A stretch of DNA of 64,000 nucleotides. Source: Ashinkailepas kermadecensis. Taxonomy: Eukaryota; Arthropoda; Thecostraca; Neolepadidae. The DNA lies in contig JAOTOM010003979.1 of assembly GCA_034440615.1 (NCBI GenBank), forward strand, positions 62,001-126,000, given 5' to 3'. The notes below the pieces were generated by a model that saw nothing but the letters and a program-made list of their open reading frames with translations, did not search any database and was not told where the DNA came from. The stretch's first letter is position 1, and every line of letters starts with the position of its first letter. A program made the translations under genes and the position numbers. Shown in pieces: positions 33,111 through 43,433 of this stretch.

Positions 33111-33540
33111 TCCGGTGGTAATGGCGGCGATGGCCGAACCTTGTGCCGTTCAACTCGGCCTGGGATGCTGGAATGTTGGAATCGGTCTGGAATGCTAACG
33201 GTAAGAGCGAGAGATACAAAATACACGGAAGTCATCGTCTGAGAGTCCAGGATAGGTCGGTGTGATGGCGGTAACTGCTTCTCACCCAGAATAAAAGTTA
33301 GTGTGGGATCAAACTGACCCCACGGGCTTCGTGGGGTGTAGAATCCTGTGGCTCTGCTGGATTAACCCGCAACCTACTGGAGGGTCAATATTTACCCCCC
33401 CCCCCCCCCTCCAATTTTGTTCGAATGATTTCCAAACGAATAAGCAAAACAGCCCCCAAAATGCTGGTATGTGCCTGTGGATGATTAATGGTCCATGTTT
33501 CCGTGCAAAATTCTGCATTGACCACCACAGGGGACGAAAC

Positions 33541-33600
33541 TACACACTTGTGTGAATGAGGACACACTTATGTGAATGAGGACACACTTATGTGAATGGG
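33541..33600 (+). repeat. 20-bp repeat, three copies
   Basis: GAGGACACACTTATGTGAAT-like units sit in the RGS intron. Confidence 0.9.
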
Positions 33601-33713
33601 GAGAGCGAGGAAAGCAAGTTGTTGGTGCTGATTTCAAAGCTATACCATAATTAGAGCGTACACTTGAGGAGACGAAGGTTTCGTCGGTACGGTGGCGCAG
33701 GAGGCGCGGTGCG

Positions 33714-33890
33714 CAGGCCGATCTCGACCTCACTTGACCCATGATCATGAAACTTATGCTGAAGCGAATTCACTACAGCCGTAATCTACCCTCCAAAGTT
33801 TGTGCTTCTACCTTCAGTAATTCCACAGATCGCAAGGGGACCGTGTCCGCCGCGTTATGTGAAAGGTGCTCCGGCGCGAGTGGTAAAGTT
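33714..33890 (+). repeat. Interspersed repeat, copy 2 (see 2117-2340)
   Basis: It contains TCACTACAGC, TCTACCCTCCAAAG and GCTTCTACCTTCAGTAATT, aligning with the copy at 2117-2340. It is located in the RGS intron. Confidence 0.55.
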
Positions 33891-33939
33891 TAATAAACAA
33901 CAAAATATGACGGCGGACGTTCTAAAATGGTGGTGCGAC

Positions 33940-34670
33940 GTCCGAAGTTAGCAGGGACCGTTCTGAATTACCCATGGCCTGTCTAGGCTGCTAGGGGCTC
34001 GTCTAAACCTGGAGCGAGTTATATAAGGCTGTAGAAGAGTCATTTTACGCCAGATAAAGCACCATCAAAACTCCAAGCGCGCGGTCTAAAGTCGGAAAGA
34101 GGCCACGTAAAGCAAACTATCAGAAGTCCGTCTGAAGTAGGAGAGGTGCTGTTTGAAACTGGAGCCGGGCAGACGTGCGCAGTAGGAGCCGTATGCATCT
34201 GTCCAGGGTCGCATCAGTCTGTCAAAGGACAGTCTGAAGTTTGCAGGGCTATCGAGTACGAGAGGAACCCTCTGTGTTCGTAGGGGCCCGCCAAAGTCGG
34301 AGAAGTGCCGTCGTCAGTACGACAATGACTGTCTAAATTTAGACAATATTCATCTGTAGTCGGATAGGGGCTGCAATTACTTGGAGTGAGGCATCCGGGA
34401 TGGGAGAGGGCCGCACCAGGCCGGAGAGCAGTCGTCTGCGCTCGTATGGGTTCGCTTTATTTGAAGTCTCATCTGAAGTATTTTATTTTTCGTCGAAGAG
34501 GGGACATTGTAAAGTCAAAGAGGTCCATCTGAAGTCGCATAGAGACCATTGCAGGTATATACAAGAGGAATCGCATCAGTGGCCATCTAAGATTATAGAG
34601 GGCTGCACACGGTACGAAGAGCCGGCTTAAAGGTGGGCTGGGTCGACTCATGTTTGGGAGGGATCTTATA
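33940..34670. repeat. Ancient about 30-bp degenerate array in the RGS intron
   Basis: Worn units of the form GTCTGAAGTNGGAGAGGGNC recur: GTCCGTCTGAAGTAGGAGAG, GCCAAAGTCGGAGAAGTGC, CATCTGAAGTCGCATAGAG. It resembles the 18.5-20.7 kb array in period and decay but not in sequence. Confidence 0.65.
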
Positions 34671-34831
34671 AATTCAATTGGAGGAAGTGAAGTGTTTTCC
34701 AATTCATAATCGCTTATGCTGTACTACAGGATCTACAGGTAACCTGAAGGCACCTATCCCAGCCACCAATCCGCTTTTCCACACCGGCACTGACATGACC
34801 ACTGCACCCTCGAAACAACGCGCTCCCATAC

Positions 34832-35040
34832 CGAAAGCGCTGCACATCCGCCAGGAAGTCGATCAGGTGGTCCTGCTGGATGCTCTCCATGTACTGGCGC
34901 AGCACGTCCATCGCCTTGTCCGACTTGAGCACCTCCTCGAAGGCGGCGTACCGAGCTGAACGCGGCGAGCTCTGGCCGTCTGACCTTGTGACCCCGACGG
35001 CTGCCTGCTTGGCCCCGGGCGATGCGGAGTCAGCTGGCGT
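34832..35040 (-). CDS. Split RGS-domain protein, upstream exon (first half of the RGS domain)
   Basis: The 3' edge is firm: GTGCAGCGCTTTCG|GTATGG, phase 2, matching the exon at 32063. The encoded part reads SARYAAFEEVLKSDKAMDVL, then RQYMESIQQDHLIDFL, then ADVQRFR, the first helices of an RGS domain. The 5' edge is less sure. An acceptor GACCGCTCTGCTGCAG fits at 35041, but the open frame continues upstream to about 35160 (TLPAIAERIEIVWTPRG), where a TGA stops it. There is no in-frame ATG before the domain, so at least one earlier exon is expected. An RFX X-box lies at 35169-35182. Together the two exons give an almost complete RGS domain. Confidence 0.72.
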
Positions 35041-35168
35041 CTGCAGCAGAGCGGTCACGTGGTCAGCGGCGCGCGACACGAACGCTGCCCGGTGGCCACG
35101 TGGAGTCCAGACAATTTCTATTCGCTCGGCGATTGCCGGCAGAGTGTCGGCGAGAACGACTCAATGCC

Positions 35169-35182
35169 GTTCCCATAGCAAC
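35169..35182. promoter_or_regulatory. Perfect RFX X-box
   Basis: GTTCCCATAGCAAC fits the X-box consensus GTHNYYATRRNAAC at every position. It sits 9-22 bp beyond the limit of the open frame of the RGS exon. X-boxes mark promoters of ciliary genes. It may instead be an intronic enhancer or a chance match. Confidence 0.5.
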
Positions 35183-36009
35183 GTGAGTTGTGCTCTGGAT
35201 GGTTAGTTACAAGGATGGCACGTATGCAGCCCGTTTTTATTCACTTTCTACATTGCCCTTTGCCGTTTGATGAAAATTTTCATTGAAGTACTTTACTAAC
35301 GTGGTAGACGATAGGGCAAGGATACGTGGTAGGGCAAGGACACGTGGTAGACGATAGGGCAAGGGGCAAGGGATAGGGCAATGGGGTGGGGGCTGTGTTT
35401 GCATCACTCAGCTTTTTTATGCAATACATTCATAGCGTAGCCCCGCCCACCACTACACGGTCACGCAGGGTTGTTGCCCGCGTGAGAAACCGGAGGGGTG
35501 GGGGTAATTGTCCCCACTCCCCCTAGGGTATCGTGAAACTTGGCATTACGCTTTGCGCTGCTTGAAAAAAATAAACACCTAAAAATAATATTGTCCCCTT
35601 TGTCCAAAACCTGTCGTGATCCAATTGTGGCGTATAACGCTGACAACTTGACAAAGCTAACCTGTCTTGACATAGCTTGTCTTGTCATGGCACAACTAAC
35701 TTGACAACTTGTCAAAACACTGACAACTTGCCCTAACTCTTGTCATAACACGGACGGAGTCGGTCAATCACAAATGCATGCTCATGCATAGTTATGGAAT
35801 TACCATGCTTAACTGGCTAGGCAGAAATGGATAGGCAAAAATTGAAAGTCCCGAACATTAAGCAACACAAATAGTTCGAATTGTTGTTGGGGAGGCTTTA
35901 CAGACAATGCCAAGTGCAAGAATGCTTCATTGACCTTCAATCCACTTCACGATCTGAATATGCCAGTTACATGGCATAATTTTGACCGAGAGCATACCCG
36001 TATATTCCG
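35183..36009. other. Stretch with short repeats only
   Basis: GGTAGACGATAGGGCAAGG words recur at 35300-35380, and TTGACAACTTG/TTGTCATGACA-like words at 35640-35750. No gene was recognised. Confidence 0.45.
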
Positions 36010-36178
36010 GCACGGCCGCCTGGTACCTGCGCCCCCCCTACCTCCCACCTTGCCTGGTCAGTTGCCAACTGGCCATCCCCGGAGGCGGTTTAATAGCGAG
36101 CGCGTGAAGCGACTCGAACACGTGCCAAGACGGGGAGACCTCTTTGCAGGCCAATGCTCGATCCATTGAGCTAATCGG
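36010..36178 (-). mobile_element. tRNA-derived SINE, family 1, copy 1
   Basis: On the minus strand an A box TAGCTCAATGG (36173-36163) and B box GTTCGAGTC (36119-36111) are spaced somewhat wider than in a tRNA. They are followed by the 20-bp block GAGTCGCTTCACGCGCTCGC, which overlaps the B box, then GTTGGCAACTGACC and GGCGGCCGTG. The same order is found at 39522-39695. Confidence 0.75.
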
Positions 36179-36614
36179 GCGGATTATGCATGAACATGGT
36201 CTATCAGAAGGGAACTTGATGCTCCACTGATCACGTGGTGGCGATATTTGGCAGGCAGAAGGGATAAGACACTGTCTATAACCCTGGTGTTATGCTGATA
36301 GCTAAAATCGGATATATGCATCGTCTACAAGTTAGATAATGAACATGAATTCACCGCAATATTCGAGAGGCATATATCGAGGGTTATAAGACTGATAAAA
36401 GGAATCTTGAATAACCTCCTTAAAACACCTAAATATAAATGGGTTCATGGAGGCTGCGTCGTCGGATTCGTGCATTATGGGCTTTCATGGGCTTCATAGG
36501 TAGTTTATAAGGGCCATCGCAGGTAACTTGTGTGATGAATTAGCCTGATCACGCTAGCTGCACGTAGGGTTTTTAGAACACTAGTAACTACTTCCACCCA
36601 ACTTGGCCGCTGAA

Positions 36615-36860
36615 CCAGGGGTGTATAATTGCATATGCTATGGGAGGGGGGGGGGGTTGCGGGGGCCCCTCAATTATTGATTTAGCCCCCTCAATCAATG
36701 GGTTTCCCCCCCCCCCCCCCATCAGACTGAAGCTTAACCATTGGGCCTATATATACGGGCGTACACCGGATATAAATGGTTTTCGGGGGAGCTTTGGCCA
36801 TCAAAAAGGTCATTTCGCTACCCCCTCCCCACACACCAAACCAGCTTTATAAAGTGGCGC
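36615..36860 (+). mobile_element. MITE-like, CAGGGGTGTA end
   Basis: It starts CCAGGGGTGTATAATTGC, like the terminus of the copy at 50050-50230. Two long homopolymer runs follow (G near 36645, C near 36707). The other end was not located. Confidence 0.35.
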
Positions 36861-37789
36861 CCATGCTCCGAACACATTGATCGGGCCAGGTCCACACGCA
36901 GCAGCTGCGATGGAAACATCTTACCTGTCGCTATCGCCACTTACGTGTCACAACCGCTATCGGTGGCAGGCATCCTACCTGGCTCACCTGTGTCTTTGGT
37001 ATTTCTGGGGAGGTAGTCCTGGCTCTGAGACACTCAAAGCACTTCATCGCCCATATCTGCAAAGCAGGCGGCGGTGAACAACCAACCAAACAAAGCGTCT
37101 TGTGAGAAGCTGGCAAAATCGAGCGCAACAAATGCACCCGACAGTACGTGTGGGCTGATAACGCTGGGAGGCGCAGACTGGGAAGTGATGACTGACGGGC
37201 ATCGGCGTAGAAACTGAGGGAGCCAGGGTCATGCCCCCACCACCACACGCACTTTTATCGGATCCCAACCATTAACGCTGTGACATTCACTGGAAATAAT
37301 CGGCCTACAAATCGGCTCTGCCCCTCCCCTCCCCCCCCCCGCGCACACACACGCGAGCGCGTTTTATCCCGCTCCTACGCCCATACCAACAGGTGAGAAA
37401 ACGTCCTGGGCAACACACAACTGCAGTGCTATGTTTCGAATCATACCAGTGCACTCGTATGATTCGTATTGCTGTATTGCAAATGCTAGGCCTATGCGTA
37501 CGACCAAACTCAGCTGAAGCTGGGCTCAAAGTGGCGACTCGTCTTGTGAGTGACGAGTAATGACGGGGGAACTCGTTAGCTTGGCTTTGGGTACAGACCG
37601 GTGCGTCTCGCTGAGTGCATGTTGTTCGAAGCATGACACGGCAAACATGGAAAACGTGGCAAAATGCACGTGCCAAGCTCATACAACTCGATCACCGCTG
37701 CGGAGGGGCTGTATAATTGGAAACTGGGCATGGGTGCCACGTGCATAACTCGTTAGTGCTTGTGTTTATAGTGAGTCGAACGCCGCCAG

Positions 37790-38800
37790 CGTGCGTGCCA
37801 CCTCAGTGCAGGAGCGCCGGGCGAATATTTGCCAGTCATTTGCGGCCCATCATCAACCACACCGAACCAGCGCCCGGCCGGCGCAGTGCGCACCCCACAC
37901 CAGAAAACGCCGGCGTCGCGCGCGAAACGCGACCGCCGGCTCCAGAATTACGGAAAACGCCGCACAATGCGCGCCGCGAGACCGCCGCCCGGTCACGTGA
38001 CGCCGCCCGCGGCGCCGATAATCGCGCGCGCGTTTCCATGGTTGCTGGCGGCGGCGCGTGCCGCGGGCGTCCGCCGGCACGCGCCGGCACAGAGCCGCCC
38101 GACGGCGCCATCAAAGGCAGCACGCGACCCGCGCCGGTAATAGGGCCGGCTGCCGAAATACGCGCGCAGCGGCTGATGAAAACTAAATTATGGAAACGAA
38201 TGCGGCTGGAGCGCCGTGGGCAGTGAGCGCGCGACCGGGGAGCGCGCTTCCGCACAACTGCCCGAAACGACGGATTGTGGCGACAGCCGCAGCAAGTGTC
38301 TCTTTTTTCCGCCGTCAGCGACACTGTGTCCAAGTGTCAGGACGGTGTCATCTGTGCGCATGCGCCGTCAGCAGTGCGCGCGGCAGCAGTGAGGAGCACC
38401 GGCACCGCACCCGGCCGAATCCCAATCGCGCTTTTTGGCCGTTTGTCCACACAGGGCACGTCGGGGTGCGCACGGACGATCAGATCCTCATCGGTCGTCT
38501 GGTGGCCACGTACGACACAGGTTTTTGTCGTGGCCACATGGAGGGGGGGGGGGGGCAGGATGTGGTGGTCGCAGCGCGCGCACGCTGTGCGGCGGGCCGT
38601 CGCCAGACACCACGCCAAACGCGAGACGCCGCCGAGTGGCTCGCGCGTCGGCCCCCGACACGCACTGCCGGCGGATTTTACGGTGGAGTGGGCCTGTTCC
38701 GCCTCCGGAGGCGAGGGTGTGTCGCCCCCTGCCCCTGTCCCCCGGTACCCCGCCCCTCCGTCACGCCGACTCGCCCCCGTCACGCCGGCTGGTCGCAGGA
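37790..38800. other. CpG-rich island-like region
   Basis: It is dense in CG dinucleotides (for example CGCGCGCGCGTTTCC, GCCGCCCGCGGCGCC). Several frames stay open because of the composition alone (up to 362 codons). It could be a promoter or first exon of an unrecognised gene; no convincing donor-linked start was found. Confidence 0.45.
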
Positions 38801-38928
38801 ATGTTCTCACAATGTGCTGTGCCGCTACGTTACCGTTCGTTTGCATGTCGACCAATCATCGGCGTTTGGTGATCAATACGAGAGCGACACGACAACCACT
38901 ACCCGGTGCACAGCGGAGTGCAGAAGAG

Positions 38929-38958
38929 ACGCCACAACCCAGATCTGGGTTGTGGCGT
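38929..38958. repeat. 30-bp perfect palindrome
   Basis: Self-complementary over 30 bases with centre CAGATCTG. The arms are ACGCCACAACCC and its complement. Confidence 0.95.
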
Positions 38959-39002
38959 GGCACGTTAGCCGACCATGACATGACATGGCACGACTGTATG
39001 TG

Positions 39003-39040
39003 GCATGTTAGCCGACCATGGCCATGGTCGGCTAACATGC
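39003..39040. repeat. 38-bp perfect palindrome
   Basis: Self-complementary over 38 bases with centre CCATGGCCATGG. The left arm begins GCATGTTAGCCGACC. A direct copy of the left arm, one base different, lies 43 bp upstream. Confidence 0.95.
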
Positions 39041-39190
39041 AGATCAGAGGATGCACCAATATTCTTTCTAGATGGTCGGTTCTTCCTAGTCTCGGGCGTG
39101 ATTTTCCAATGATCCGGTCGATTCTATGCAGAACACATCCACAGGGACGGTATTCTCACGAATATGGGATGAGCGCATTGTGTATGTCAT

Positions 39191-39335
39191 GTGGCGGTAA
39201 CGTGTTGTATCCCATGTGGCGGAAATGTGTTGTATCCCATGTGGCGGCCATGTTGTGTATCACATGTGGCGGCCATGTTTTGTATCCCATGTGGTGGTCG
39301 TGTTGTGCATCCCATGTGGCGGCCATGTATCATCA
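39191..39335 (+). repeat. 25-bp repeat, six copies
   Basis: GTGGCGG..ATGT(T/G)(T/G)GTATCCCAT units recur at exact 25-bp spacing (39191, 39216, 39241, 39266, 39291, 39316). Confidence 0.9.
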
Positions 39336-39521
39336 CTTGTGTAGGTCATTTTTTATTCTTTAGAAATTTGGTCCGAATTCTTGCTGGGGTGACTTCATGG
39401 GCCGAGTGCTATCGCTAAGTTGAGCCTGTCGCGTGGGCCGTGGCCCCGCCACCCGATCCATTAATTCCAGTTCAACGGTGGAATTTTAACCGAGGATTTA
39501 GCATGCCGTCAATGCATGTTA

Positions 39522-39695
39522 AATTAAATTAAAATCACACGGCCGCCCCGGTGCTGCGAGCCCGGCCTCATCGGGCCAGCTGCCAACTGACCCTCTCAGC
39601 CAGGGGCATGCGAGCGCGTGAAGCGACTCCAACCCTGTCCTGCCATGACGAGGGAGACCAATGCAGGCCACCGCTCCAACCAACTGAGCGACATT
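39522..39695 (-). mobile_element. tRNA-derived SINE, family 1, copy 2
   Basis: A box CGCTCAGTTGG (39690-39680) and B box GTTGGAGTC (39633-39625) are followed by the same 20-bp GAGTCGCTTCACGCGCTCGC block, GTTGGCAGCTGGCC and GGCGGCCGTG. It ends in a TTTAATTTAATTTAA-type tail. Confidence 0.8.
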
Positions 39696-39715
39696 GAATG
39701 CTAGGAGGTAGCGGC

Positions 39716-39910
39716 GCAGCAGCATCGCTACAGTGTCGAGTCGCTACAGCAGCGAGGAGTCGCTACAGGGCCGAGTCGCTAAAGCAGTGACGTGTCGCTA
39801 GAGAGCCGAGTCGCTACGACAGCGAGGAGTCGCTACAGGGCCAAGTCGTTACAGCAGCGAGGAGTCAGAGTCGAGTCGTTACAGCAGCGAGGAGTCGCTA
39901 CAGGGCGACA
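39716..39910 (+). repeat. About 35-bp repeat
   Basis: TCGCTACAGCAGCGAGGAG and TCGCTACAGGGCCGAG half-units alternate, five or so copies. It starts directly at the head of the SINE copy. Confidence 0.85.
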
Positions 39911-40462
39911 CCAGGATTTCGCCGGGGGATGACGGGCCACAGGATCTGGTCAGGCGGCACCAGGAGTGAGCTACCAGTGTCCCAAGGTTGGGTGACGTAC
40001 CATTGGTAACGGCACCATCTGTTTCCATCGGCCCTTGGGTGGGACGAAGTGGCCCGGTGCTCGTGGTCGGAACATTCCACAGTTTGACCCAAAATGCCCT
40101 CCAAAAAATGTAGCAGGCGTGTCGCCAATTTGCGACCGAGAAGCACGGGGGTCAACGAGGGTCAACTGGGTTACAATCAGACGCACCGCACAGAAGTTCG
40201 CACACATCAGCACTCTGGAACAGCACAGACACACACAAATTGTCATACAATGAATCACTTATCTCAAATTCCACATGATCTCCCTCCATGCATAAAGGTA
40301 GAAGCCATAGCGTATCCCTTTAATATGTTTTATGACTTTAGTCATATGTATTTTAAAAGCGAGGGGAAGTTCACCTAAGTTTCTGAAACTTCTATGCTTC
40401 TGCGGCGTGCAAGCACACTCCGATAAGGAGTGCACTGCCAACACATCTCATCTCCTCCTCTG

Positions 40463-41307
40463 CCACCTCATCTCACGACTGTGTCTTGGTACTGTGAGGA
40501 AGGACGGCCACATGCCGCCTCATCTCACGACTGTTTCTTGGTACTGTGAGGAAGGACGGCCACATGCCACCACATCTCACGACTGTGTCTTGGTATTGTG
40601 AGGAAGGACGGCCACATGCCACCACATCTCACGACTGTGTCTTGGTACTGTGAGGAAGGACGGCCACATGCCACCACATCTCACGACTGTGTCTTGGTAT
40701 TGTGAGGAAGGACGGCCACATGCCACCTCATCTCACGACTGTGTCTTGGTACTGTGAGGAAGGACGGCCACATGCCACCTCATCTCACGACTGTGTCTTG
40801 GTACTGTGAGGAAGGACGGCTACATGCCACCTCATCTCACGACTGTTTCTTGGTACTGTGAGGAAGGATGGCCACATGCCACCACATCTCACGACTGTGT
40901 CTTGGTACTGTGAGGAAGGACGGCCACATGCCACCACATCTCACGACTGTGTCTTGGTATTGTGAGGAAGGACGGCCACATGCCACCTCATCTCACGACT
41001 GTGTCTTGGTACTGTGAGGAAGGACGGCCACATGCCACCTCATCTCACGACTGTTTCTTGGTATTGTGAGGAAGGACGGCCACATGCCACCACATCTCAC
41101 GACTGTATCTTGGTATTGTGAGGAAGGACGGCCACATTCCACCTCATCTCACGACTGTGTCTTGGTATTGTGAGGAAGGACGGCCACATGCCACCACATC
41201 TCACGACTGTGTCTTGGTATTGTGAGGAAGGACGGCTACATGCCACCACATCTCACGACTGTGTCTTGGTGGTGTGAGGAAGGACGGCCACATGCCACCT
41301 CATCTCA
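40463..41307 (+). repeat. 52-bp minisatellite, about 16 copies
   Basis: Units run CCACATGCCACC(T/A)CATCTCACG, ACTGTGTCTTGGTA(C/T)TGTG, AGGAAGGACGG. Variants (CTC/CAC, GTG/GTT, ACT/ATT) are shuffled between units. It is tandem without spacers. Confidence 0.95.
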
Positions 41308-42660
41308 GTAATTTCCAGTGGAAAATACTCTGACCGAAGTTGGTTTTGTATGTGGGACAAGATCAGGTATGCATATAACACCAACATATATATTGTACAT
41401 TTTCTACCGTGCTGGCAAATGAAGGAGATGCGCAGGTGGGGAAGCTGCATTTTTTAAGACAGTTCTTGGCCCCATGAACCGCGAAAGGTTCACCGTTGTT
41501 AAGTTCCTGGGAAATGTGGGTCCTGATCCTGTTCCTATGCCAATGAAGTAAAGTGAAATGCATCAATGCGATGCAACCGATGTTGTACGCGTAGAAACCT
41601 TCTAATTGAGGAATTCGCATTCGCGATTGTTTGCAAATGCAGCACAGTCACCCAGTTGGACAAATACGAGGTATTTGTCCTAGGTGTCAATCAGGTCCGC
41701 CAGAGTGGCGTAATATTTGGCTATTTTCATCAAAGTGCAATAAAAATGGCATCTCCCATTTCGGTGTGGGTTCACACAAATATTTATTTTAAGTACGCAT
41801 AGATAGCACAGAGAACACCAAGAGCCAAGTATTTCAAAACGTTTCGTTTTCTGGTGCCCCCCCCTCCCCAAGAACACCACAGCTGGCCTCCCCTCAGTGG
41901 ATGAATCATATATGACAAAGGGCCGCACCAAATCAGCAGCAGCGTACGTCACGCTGAGCACTACAACAGCCGACACCAGGTATCTGGTATGCCTTTATGA
42001 AACATTTAATTAAATCACGCGCACAGCCTCTGACAAGGCCGTGCTCTAAACGTCATTAACAGTTATAAATGGCCGAGACAGCAATTCGGCACACGCAGCG
42101 CCTGCTAATATAACCGGATATTGGACGGGGTGCCGGCGGCGCGCCAATCCACCCGGCTAACGTCGCGTAACAGTTGTTTGGGTGATTATGCAAATTGAGA
42201 CGGCGAGCGCGAGGGCCGTGAGCGCTCGCAGAAAGGCTGGACGGCTGGCTTCGCCTCACGCCGTGTTGGAGCCGTCCTCAAAGGTGACCCTCAGTGATTG
42301 CGGTGCGTGTGAGCCGATAATAGTCTCGGCGAATGGTGAGTTTGAGACTCGCGGAGCCACTGCACGCTCTCCTTAGCGTTGGAAATTACCGACACGCTGT
42401 ATATCAGGTCGTTGTCTTTCTTCTGGAACGTTTGCCCCCTGCCGAATACATCAGCAAGAACGGAGGTGTCAGAGGTCTGTGTGATTTAACCGTGCCGTGG
42501 TGCCCAAGATACTGCTAAGATACTGTTCAGATAATATGATGCTGTTTGTATTTTCGCTTTGCACTGCGTCTTCGTACGTGATGAGCCACATTCCGCGTCG
42601 CCGCCCGGCAGTGGCGCGTGTCCGAGCTGGCAACTGCGGAGATGAGTGGTGGCCAATCAC
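41308..42660. other. Stretch without recognised genes
   Basis: Possible transposon sequence near 41850-41950 (CCCCCCCCTCCCC next to CTGGCCTCCCCTCAGTGG). No conserved domain was seen in any frame. Confidence 0.4.
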
Positions 42661-42664
42661 GGAG

Positions 42665-42910
42665 GATCGCGGAACCAGCTCCACTGGGGATCCTCAGTGG
42701 AGTTTGTTGCGGAATCAGCTCCACTGGGGATCACAGAATCAGCTCCACTGGGGACCACGGAACCAGCTCCACTGGGGGTCACAGAACCAGCTCCATTGAG
42801 GATCACGGAACCAGCTCCACTGGGGGTCACAGAACCAGCTCCAGTGAGGATCATGGAACCAGCTTCACTGTGGATCACGAAACCAGCTCCAGTGCAGATC
42901 ACGGAACCAG
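42665..42910 (+). repeat. 24-bp minisatellite, about ten copies
   Basis: GAACCAGCTCCACTGGGGAT followed by CACG/CACA recurs at 24-bp spacing. Three frames stay open because the unit is a multiple of three without stops. Confidence 0.92.
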
Positions 42911-43204
42911 AGCACGTCGCCCCACATATCACGCTGGTCTTCACCAGTGTAGCTCCGCTCTATCTTGCTCCACTCGCATTTCGTCCCGAGGTCATGGAAG
43001 AACGTCTCTACGTCTGCATTGCATGAGAGAGAATATCGTTGTCAGACGAACTGGAAGCAAAAAACATCACGTCTTCTCTTGGCACAGATCGCCAGACCAT
43101 CCGGTTAACGCGGTGCGATTTATGCCGAATGCATTAGTTCAGGAATTGCGAAATATTTCAAGTCGCCTTTGATCTGTCAGATTTGTTTTTCTCACTGCAT
43201 TTTC

Positions 43205-43372
43205 CGGATGCCTTTCGCGGGTTATATACGTATAACAGTTGGTTATTGGTTTTACGACACATCGACCGTTCAGTCATGTAGCGTCGCCAATCTCTCACGC
43301 CGATTGGCCGCCGACAGGTGAGACTCGAACCCACAATCTTTCGATTGTGAGTCTACTCCTCCCCCATATACG
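43205..43372 (-). mobile_element. tRNA-derived SINE, family 2
   Basis: On the minus strand a tRNA-like anticodon hairpin (CACAATC GAAA GATTGTG) leads into B box GGTTCGAGTC. A body with GGCGGCCAATCGGCGTGAGA follows, and a GTCGTAAAACCAATAACC end. The A box region is shortened. It abuts the 24-bp satellite. Confidence 0.65.
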
Positions 43373-43433
43373 TCTAGCAGCCCATCGTTCTTATTATTAT
43401 CCAGGAAGCAGCATGCAGCGCGCACCACAGCGC

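Noticed and set aside
38275..39363. 362-codon plus-strand frame
   Set aside because: It runs through CG-rich DNA, the 38-bp palindrome and a 25-bp repeat, and no domain is recognisable.
40463..41307. CRISPR-like array with 52-bp period
   Set aside because: Every base of the period is repeated; no spacers.
41680..41976. Minus-strand frame starting with a hydrophobic leader
   Set aside because: The leader is short, the following sequence looks like transposon DNA with a C tract, and no cleavage or cysteine pattern is visible.
43290..43372. Functional tRNA gene
   Set aside because: The B box and an anticodon-like hairpin are present, but the A box and acceptor stem are incomplete and a SINE-like tail follows.
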